Shown here: positions 4,945 to 9,916 of the stretch, in pieces | Numbering within the stretch: position 1 is the first letter of the stretch | How the letters are laid out: each line of letters opens with the position of its first letter | Assembly (NCBI GenBank): GCA_900317065.1 | Contig: ONFK01000038.1 | Coordinates: forward strand, 1 to 9,916 | DNA from: an uncultured Bacteroidales bacterium | GTDB taxonomy: Bacteria > Bacteroidota > Bacteroidia > Bacteroidales > UBA932 | DNA: 9,916 bases | Direction: 5' to 3' | The notes under the pieces: model-generated | Told to the model about the DNA's origin: nothing | The model's input: the letters and a program-made list of their open reading frames with translations, nothing else | Database searches by the model: none | Translations under genes and position numbers: made by a program

Positions 4945-5903
4945 TGAAAAAAATCCTCTTACCTATCCTGGCACTGCTGATGCCAGTGATGATGTTTGCC
5001 GGCGTGAACGACGACAAGCCCATCAAGCAGAACAAGATTGTCTACCTCTATCCCGAAGGACAGGGAGTTGACAAGGGCATAGTCGAGGACGGCGTAGCCA
5101 TCACCTTCGGCCCCGGCGAAGACAACGGCAAGCACGGTCCCGAGACCGTGAGGCCCTCCGGCGATGTCTACGACATAGGCGACAGCGCCCGCATGGAAAT
5201 CTACTTCCCAGAAAACCCCAACGGCCTGATGATAATCAACTGCCCCGGCGGAGCATACTGGTTCGTGTCCGAGGTGAACGAAGGTTATTGCACCGTGGAA
5301 TGGCTCCTGAGCCAGGGAATCGCAGTCTGCAACATGTTCTACCGCCTGCCTTACGGACACAAGACCGTTCCGCTCACCGATGTTCAGAACGCATTCCGCT
5401 ACTGCCGCTATCATGCTGCGGAGTGGGGGATCGACAAGATAGGCGTGATGGGATTCAGCGCCGGCGGCCACCTCGCTGCGAGCGCATCCACCCTCTATGT
5501 CGATGACATCACCCGTCCGGACTTCTCCGTGCTCATCTATCCCGTAATCAGCATGGAAAAGGGCGTCACCCACATGGGCTCGCGCAACAACCTTATCGGA
5601 ACCGCTCCTTCGGAAGAAGATATCGAATGGTATTCCCTGCACAAGAGGGTTAACGGACGCACTCCGGTCACTTTCATAGGCCTCAGCGGCAATGACGGGG
5701 GAGTTCCAATCCAGAACAGTATCGACTATTACTATGCCCTGCGCAAATACGATATCGTATCCACGATGCATATCTATCCTGGCGGAGGACACGGCTGGGG
5801 ATTCAACCATCCGCCCTATCGCAAGGGTGACGGTCTTGGCTCCTACCGCGATGTATTCAAGACGGATCTTGCCAAATTCCTGAAAGACCAGATAGTGAAG
5901 TAG
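4944..5903 (+). CDS. Exported alpha/beta hydrolase, acetyl-xylan-esterase-like
   Basis: The 319-residue protein begins with a signal peptide (MKKILLPILALLMPVMMFAG, cleavage near residue 20), so it acts in the periplasm or beyond. The hydrolase fold follows: the oxyanion-hole segment CPGGAYW at 100-106, the nucleophile elbow GFSAGGH at 170-176 with Ser172, the acid Asp251 in GNDGGVP, and His283 in GGGHGWGF. The triad is complete. The layout matches small carbohydrate esterases such as acetyl xylan esterases and BD-FAE-like enzymes, but the substrate cannot be read from the sequence. Its ATG overlaps the preceding stop by one base, so it is co-transcribed with the carboxyltransferase. The pairing of a central-carbon enzyme with a secreted esterase is not obviously functional. 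A hairpin terminator starts two bases after the stop. Confidence 0.85.
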   Translation: MKKILLPILALLMPVMMFAGVNDDKPIKQNKIVYLYPEGQGVDKGIVEDGVAITFGPGEDNGKHGPETVRPSGDVYDIGDSARMEIYFPENPNGLMIINCPGGAYWFVSEVNEGYCTVEWLLSQGIAVCNMFYRLPYGHKTVPLTDVQNAFRYCRYHAAEWGIDKIGVMGFSAGGHLAASASTLYVDDITRPDFSVLIYPVISMEKGVTHMGSRNNLIGTAPSEEDIEWYSLHKRVNGRTPVTFIGLSGNDGGVPIQNSIDYYYALRKYDIVSTMHIYPGGGHGWGFNHPPYRKGDGLGSYRDVFKTDLAKFLKDQIVK

Positions 5904-5904
5904 C

Positions 5905-5998
5905 ACAAAGGCAGCAGCCTCCGAGCAGACCTGCCACCCCCGGCTAGGGGGAGGGCGCCCTTCAGGGAGGGGGTCGTCTCGGAGGCTGCTGCCTTTGT
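5905..5998. terminator. Bidirectional hairpin with a GC-rich repeat-like loop
   Basis: The arms 5905-5925 and 5978-5998 are perfect 21-base reverse complements (ACAAAGGCAGCAGCC... and its inverse). The 52-base loop contains CCCCC-GGCTA-GGGGG (5937-5951) and GGGCGCCC (5953-5960). It lies between the convergent hydrolase and miaB genes. T follows only weakly (CCTTTGTA), so it may act by structure or RNA processing as much as by intrinsic termination. Confidence 0.75.
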
Positions 5999-6002
5999 AC
6001 TG

Positions 6003-7307
6003 TCAGGCAAGTTCGCAGAGTAGCGTGGCGGAGGTGCAGTCGAGTACGCGCACCGTAGTGTAATCGCCCGCCTTGTGCTGCGAATCTTTCCAGACACACA
6101 TCTTATTGGATCCCGTCCGGCCGCAGAGTTCGGACGGGTCTTTTTTCGAAGGACCTTCTACCAGTACCTCGAAGGTCTTGCCCACGTCCCGGCGGTTGCT
6201 CTCCAGTGAAAGAGAGTTTTGCAATGCGATGAGTTCGTTCAGGCGGCGCGTTTTCACTTCCAGCGGGATGTCGTCGGGATAATTGCGTGAAGCCAGGGTT
6301 CCCGGGCGTTCGGAATAGTTGAACATGAAGGCGGCGTCGTATCCCACCTCTTCGAAGATGCTCAGGGTGTCGCGGAATTCTTCCTCGGTTTCGGAGCAGA
6401 AGCCCACGATGGCGTCGGTGGTGATTCCGCAGTCCGGCATCGCCTGGCGGATCCTGGCGACTCTTTCCAGATACCACTCGCGGGTGTAGCGGCGGCGCAT
6501 CTTCTCGAGTATGCGGTCGTTGCCGCTCTGCACGGGCAGGTGGATGTGATGGCAGATATTGGGCCAGGCGGCCATGGTATCGATGACTTCGTCCGAGATG
6601 TCCTTGGGATGCGATGTGCTGAAGCGTACGCGCAGTTCCGGGGAAATCTGTGCGACCATCGCGAGAAGTCCAGCGAAGTTCACGTCTTCGTACTTGTATG
6701 AATCCACGTTTTGCCCGAGGAGGGTGACCTCCTTGTAGCCTTTCTCCACGCATTCGCAGGCCTCGCGAACAATGGTGTGATAGTCGCGGCTGCGCTCTGC
6801 CCCGCGGGTGTAAGGCACTACACAGTAGGAACATACGTTGTTGCATCCCCGCATTATGGAGATGAATGCGGACACTCCGTTGCGGTCTATACGTACCGGA
6901 GAGATGTCTCCGTAGGTCTCCTCGCGGGAGAGTTCCACGTTGATTTGGGGATGCCCTTCCTGCACGGCTTCCAGAAGTGTGGGCAGGCTCCTGTAGGCGT
7001 CGGGCCCGGCGACCACGTTGACCTTGCCGGTGTCCAGCAGGGCGTCTTTCAGGCGCTCCGCCATGCAGCCGAGAATGCCTACGACCAGTTCCGGTTTCGC
7101 CTTGCGGAAAGTGTTGAAATAGTCGATGCGGCCCCAGATGCGCTGCTCGGCGTTGTCGCGTATCGAGCAGGTGTTGGCCATAATCACGTCGGCCTCTGAA
7201 ATATCCTCCGTGCGTTCGTATCCGTGTTTTGCCATAATCGAGAACACCACCTCAGTGTCGTTCACGTTCATCTGGCAACCGTATGTTTCGATGTAAAGCT
7301 TTTTCAC
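6003..7307 (-). CDS. miaB: tRNA-2-methylthio-N6-dimethylallyladenosine synthase
   Basis: MiaB is a radical-SAM methylthiotransferase that adds a methylthio group to i6A at position 37 of tRNAs reading codons that begin with U. The 434-residue length is normal. The N-terminal UPF0004 domain has its auxiliary cluster cysteines Cys11 (ETYGCQMN), Cys47 (NTCSIR) and Cys81 (GCMAE). The radical-SAM triad is Cys155, Cys159 and Cys162 in RGCNNVCSYC. A C-terminal TRAM domain from about residue 370 would bind tRNA. The start is GTG at 7307; MKKLYIETYGCQMN is the usual family start. A TATCTTTG -7 box ends only four bases upstream of it, so the leader is minimal. The gene is divergent from the lipoprotein gene at 7356 and convergent with the hydrolase. 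All catalytic residues are present. Confidence 0.97.
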   Translation of the reverse strand: MKKLYIETYGCQMNVNDTEVVFSIMAKHGYERTEDISEADVIMANTCSIRDNAEQRIWGRIDYFNTFRKAKPELVVGILGCMAERLKDALLDTGKVNVVAGPDAYRSLPTLLEAVQEGHPQINVELSREETYGDISPVRIDRNGVSAFISIMRGCNNVCSYCVVPYTRGAERSRDYHTIVREACECVEKGYKEVTLLGQNVDSYKYEDVNFAGLLAMVAQISPELRVRFSTSHPKDISDEVIDTMAAWPNICHHIHLPVQSGNDRILEKMRRRYTREWYLERVARIRQAMPDCGITTDAIVGFCSETEEEFRDTLSIFEEVGYDAAFMFNYSERPGTLASRNYPDDIPLEVKTRRLNELIALQNSLSLESNRRDVGKTFEVLVEGPSKKDPSELCGRTGSNKMCVWKDSQHKAGDYTTVRVLDCTSATLLCELA

Positions 7308-7311
7308 GACG

Positions 7312-7341
7312 CAAAGATATGTAAAAAATATGTTATCTTTG
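7312..7341. promoter_or_regulatory. Symmetric divergent promoter between miaB and the LEA-type lipoprotein
   Basis: TATCTTTG, a perfect TAnnTTTG -7 box, occurs on both strands: minus at 7319-7312 for miaB and plus at 7334-7341 for the gene at 7356. They form an 8-bp dyad separated by 14 bases. No good -33 TTTG is seen at 19-21 bases for either, so strength is uncertain, and the two probably cannot be occupied at once. Confidence 0.55.
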
Positions 7342-7355
7342 TAAGAATAAACTAT

Positions 7356-7823
7356 ATGAAAAAGGCATTAAGAATATCCTTCCTGCTGGTGGCGGCATGT
7401 TTGCTGCTGAGCGGCTGCGTAAGCAAGTACAAGAAGATCTCCGTGTCGTCGTTCGAGCTCGAGAGCGTGGTTCCGACGAGCCTCCGGAGCGCCAACGTGG
7501 TGGTCGCGGTGGGCATCAGCAACCCTGCGCCTGCATTTCAGGTGCGCGACATTGAAGCGACCATCAAGCGTGGCGGGGAGGTGATGGGAGTAGTGACCGG
7601 GGAGCCCGTGTCGGTAGATGGAAAGTGCGACCGCGTGTACCGCATTCCGCTCCAGGCCCAGCTCGCGGACGGCATCTCCCTGATGCAGCTGCTCGCCACC
7701 TACAAGAGTTTCAATCCGGAGGATTTCTACCTGGACCTGCACGCCAGGGCGAACGTCGCCGGAAAGATTGGCAAGGATATTGATTACAAGGATATGCCAC
7801 TCACAAAATTCCTGAAGAAATGA
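7356..7823 (+). CDS. LEA type 2-like lipoprotein
   Basis: The 155-residue product has a classic lipoprotein signal, MKKALRISFLLVAACLLLSGC, with Cys21 in the lipobox LLSGC, so it should be anchored in the envelope. Residues about 28-138 look like a LEA type 2 / WHy-like beta-sandwich: a strand giving VVVAVGISNPAPAFQVRDIEATI with the characteristic Asn-Pro, then a second half VYRIPLQAQLADGISL. Such domains occur in small bacterial envelope proteins of unclear role. The ATG at 7356 is chosen over the longer frame from 7224, which runs back through the promoter and miaB. The stop overlaps the next ATG by four bases (ATGA), making an operon with the SPOR protein and rpoN. The lipoprotein call is firm; the fold assignment is moderate. 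Confidence 0.75.
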   Translation: MKKALRISFLLVAACLLLSGCVSKYKKISVSSFELESVVPTSLRSANVVVAVGISNPAPAFQVRDIEATIKRGGEVMGVVTGEPVSVDGKCDRVYRIPLQAQLADGISLMQLLATYKSFNPEDFYLDLHARANVAGKIGKDIDYKDMPLTKFLKK

Positions 7824-8368
7824 AAAGACTGGTAATCGTCATACTTGTTTTGCTTCCCTTCGCAGCCCGCGCCCAGCAGACGGTGCCTCCGGGTTACGTG
7901 CTCGCGGATTCCCTGGTCTTCACGCCTCTCGCCGCCGTGGATTCCACCCTGGAGGGCAGCAGCATCTTCAATGCACTGCCGGACGGGGTTACCGTAAGGC
8001 AGTCGGGCGTAATCCGCAACGCGGTGGAAACCCGCATCCGCGCCAATCGCGACAAGCAGTTCAGCGGTTATCGCATACGCATATTCTTCGACAATTCCCA
8101 GTCTGCACGCAGCGCTTCCGAAGCCGCCCTTTACAGGTTCAAGGTGCTGAATCCCGGGGTGTCCGCATACAGGAGTTTCTCGAGCCCGTATTTCCGCGTG
8201 ACGGTAGGGGATTACCGCAATAAATCCGAAGCCCTGGCCGCGCTGGGAGCCATCAAGCAGCAGTTCCCGTCCGCATTCATAGTTCAGGAGCGTTTCAAAT
8301 ATCCTGCTGTCGAGAACCGCAGCGCATATCGTGTCGATACCTTGAAAGTGCTGAAGAAGGTCAACTGA
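7820..8368 (+). CDS. Exported SPOR-domain protein
   Basis: The 182-residue protein has a Sec signal (MKRLVIVILVLLPFAARA, cleavage near residue 18) and then a linker of about 60 residues. A SPOR domain spans about residues 83-157: GYRIRIFFDNSQSARSAS, a middle helix, YFRVTVGDYRNKSEALAAL and QQFPSAFIV. SPOR domains bind peptidoglycan with denuded glycan strands, often at division sites. The likely place is the periplasm, bound to the wall. No catalytic domain is attached, so a binding or scaffolding role is inferred. It overlaps the upstream lipoprotein gene by four bases and is separated from rpoN by one base, so all three are probably made together. Confidence 0.85.
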   Translation: MKRLVIVILVLLPFAARAQQTVPPGYVLADSLVFTPLAAVDSTLEGSSIFNALPDGVTVRQSGVIRNAVETRIRANRDKQFSGYRIRIFFDNSQSARSASEAALYRFKVLNPGVSAYRSFSSPYFRVTVGDYRNKSEALAALGAIKQQFPSAFIVQERFKYPAVENRSAYRVDTLKVLKKVN

Positions 8369-8369
8369 A

Positions 8370-9779
8370 ATGCAGAAACAGAGCCTCGAACTTAAACAGA
8401 CACAGCGTCTTTCTCCTCTCCAGATCCAGACTATCAAGCTCATCGAGCTGCCGGTGCAGGAACTGGAGCAGAAGATACGTTCCGAGCTCGAGGAGAATCC
8501 CGTGCTGGACGACGGTCCCGACCCCGACAAGCAGCAGGACGACGAACCCAAGGACATCTCGATCGACGAAATCAAGGACGACGGGGAGATTCCTTCCTAC
8601 AAGACCCGCATCAATAACTGGGGCAAGGATCCACGGCCCGAATACAACACCTTCTCGGTGCGCGAGAGTTTTACCGAGAGTCTCATGGACCAGCTGGGAT
8701 ACCGCAACCTCAGCGACCGTGAATATCAGATAGGCACATTCATCATCGGCAGCCTGGACGGCGACGGGTATCTCCGCCGCGACATCGAGTCTCTCGTGGA
8801 CGACATGGCTTTCCGGGCCGGGCTGGAGGTCACTGAAACGGAAGTCGAGAAGATGCTTGCCGTGATTCAGGAGTTCGACCCTGCCGGCATCGGCGCCAGG
8901 GATCTGAGGGAATGCCTGCTGCTGCAGCTGAAGGCCCGCAGGCAGAACGAAGACGTGAGGGATGCATACCGTATCCTGAATGAACAGTTCCAGGAGTTCA
9001 CGAACCGCCATTTCAACAAGGTGATGAGCCGGCTCAACCTGGACGAGACCAGGCTGAAAGCTGCAATATCCTGCATTACCCGTCTCAATCCCGCCCCGGG
9101 AGGGCAGCTGGAGGACAGCTATGTGGAACAGGCCCAGCAGGTTGTTCCGGACTTCGTCCTTGAAGAGCACGACGGAGAATTGTCCTTCTCCATGCCGCGG
9201 TTCAACATCCCGGAACTTCGCGTGAACAAGAAGTATTCCGAGATGGTGGCAGACGCGAAAGGTTCAGGCGACCGTGCGCAGAAAGAAGCCGCCACGTTCA
9301 TCCGCCAGAAGATAGACTCCGCAAAGTGGTTCATAGAAGCGCTCAAGCAGCGCCAGAACACCCTCCAGCGTACCATGCAGGCCATCCTGGACTTCCAGCA
9401 CGATTACTTTCTCGACGGCGACGACGCCCGCCTCAAGCCTATGGTGCTCAAGGATATAGCTGAAAAGACGGGCTTCGATATCTCGACCATCTCGCGCGTG
9501 GTCAACAGCAAATACATCGAAACCCATTTCGGAATCTTCCCCCTCAAGTATTTCTTCTCTGAAGGAATGGAGAACCAGGAAGGCGAAACGGTCTCCACCC
9601 GTGAACTCAAGAAGGCCCTTCAGGACTGTGTGGACGGTGAAGACAAGAAAAAGCCGCTCACGGATGAGCAGCTTGTGGTGGAAATGGGCAAGCGCGGCTA
9701 CAAAGTGGCCCGCCGCACCATCGCGAAGTATCGCGGTCAGCTGGGCATCCCTCTGGCCCGCTGGCGCAAGGAACTCTAG
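8370..9779 (+). CDS. rpoN: RNA polymerase sigma-54 factor
   Basis: Sigma-54 directs RNA polymerase to -24/-12 promoters and needs AAA+ activators to open them. The 469-residue length is usual. Region I is the glutamine- and leucine-rich N-terminus (LELKQTQRLSPLQIQ, then ELEENPVLD at about 40-48), followed by a short acidic linker at about 50-75. The core-binding domain spans about 95-290, with FDPAGIGARDLRECLLLQL. The helix-turn-helix region near 355-395 includes DIAEKTGFDISTISRVVNSKY. The RpoN box ARRTIAKYR is at 447-455. The start at 8370 lies one base after the SPOR gene stop and has the normal family N-terminus. No activator gene or obvious sigma-54 target is in the window. The stop TAG shares bases with the stop of the convergent upp gene. 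Confidence 0.97.
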   Translation: MQKQSLELKQTQRLSPLQIQTIKLIELPVQELEQKIRSELEENPVLDDGPDPDKQQDDEPKDISIDEIKDDGEIPSYKTRINNWGKDPRPEYNTFSVRESFTESLMDQLGYRNLSDREYQIGTFIIGSLDGDGYLRRDIESLVDDMAFRAGLEVTETEVEKMLAVIQEFDPAGIGARDLRECLLLQLKARRQNEDVRDAYRILNEQFQEFTNRHFNKVMSRLNLDETRLKAAISCITRLNPAPGGQLEDSYVEQAQQVVPDFVLEEHDGELSFSMPRFNIPELRVNKKYSEMVADAKGSGDRAQKEAATFIRQKIDSAKWFIEALKQRQNTLQRTMQAILDFQHDYFLDGDDARLKPMVLKDIAEKTGFDISTISRVVNSKYIETHFGIFPLKYFFSEGMENQEGETVSTRELKKALQDCVDGEDKKKPLTDEQLVVEMGKRGYKVARRTIAKYRGQLGIPLARWRKEL

Positions 9780-9916
9780 ACTTTTTCTCCGTAGGCGAGA
9801 TCTCCCGCATCTCCCAGCCCCGGCACTACGAACGAGTGACTGGTCAGTTCCTCGTCGATTGCGGCCGTCCAAACGGTAGCCTTTGATGGCAGGCCCTTCT
9901 TCATCGCCTCCATTGC
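9776..9916 (-). CDS. upp: Uracil phosphoribosyltransferase, C-terminal end only
   Basis: Reading the minus strand from the window edge gives 46 codons and a TAG at 9776-9778. The C-terminal signature VVPGLGDAGDLAYGEKV, preceded by WTAAIDEEL, is the uracil-binding region of Upp, which converts uracil and PRPP to UMP in pyrimidine salvage. The N-terminal part with the PRPP loop is outside the window. Its stop overlaps that of rpoN in the palindrome CTAG (9776-9779), leaving no room for a separate terminator between the convergent genes. Confidence 0.93.
   Translation of the reverse strand, partial: AMEAMKKGLPSKATVWTAAIDEELTSHSFVVPGLGDAGDLAYGEKV

Noticed and set aside
4959..5906. 315-codon antisense frame opposite the hydrolase
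   Set aside because: Same reason: a shadow of a well-supported gene with a complete catalytic triad.

Overview
The window looks like a chromosomal segment of a fairly GC-rich member of the Bacteroidales; the genus cannot be fixed from here. Evidence is the protein types (MiaB, a single large oxaloacetate-decarboxylase-like carboxyltransferase, a SPOR protein, sigma-54), the near absence of Shine-Dalgarno sequences, and several promoters of the Bacteroidetes type (TTTG-like box, 19-20 bases, then TAnnTTTG). Most of the window is compact housekeeping sequence in short operons with 1-4 base overlaps.

Layout: (1) 2-1521, the 3' part of purD overlapping folD, so purine synthesis is coupled to one-carbon folate supply. 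A 13-bp hairpin terminator follows. (2) 1618-3019, an AT-richer accessory-looking stretch. It holds a small lipoprotein gene on the minus strand, the broken tail of another small gene overlapping its start, a candidate structured non-coding RNA with its own promoter and U-tract end, and then repeats: four alternating TTTGTTCC half-sites and a GC-rich palindromic block. (3) 3020-3154, tRNA-His(GTG) on the minus strand, with a 22-bp inverted repeat at its 3' end and a promoter interleaved with the divergent promoter of the next gene. (4) 3163-5903, a two-gene plus-strand operon: a carboxyltransferase of the oxaloacetate decarboxylase alpha / pyruvate carboxylase B family whose biotinyl domain lacks the biotin-accepting lysine, and an exported alpha/beta hydrolase. 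A 21-bp hairpin with a GC-rich repeat-like loop ends it. (5) 6003-7307, miaB on the minus strand. (6) 7356-9779, a plus-strand operon of a LEA-type lipoprotein, a SPOR-domain protein and rpoN. (7) 9776-9916, the C-terminal end of upp on the minus strand, whose stop codon shares the CTAG with that of rpoN.

The two items most worth following are the candidate non-coding RNA at about 2350-2588 and the lysine-less biotinyl domain of the carboxyltransferase. The RNA's promoter matches the tRNA-His promoter closely, and its two long complementary pairs interlock in pseudoknot order.
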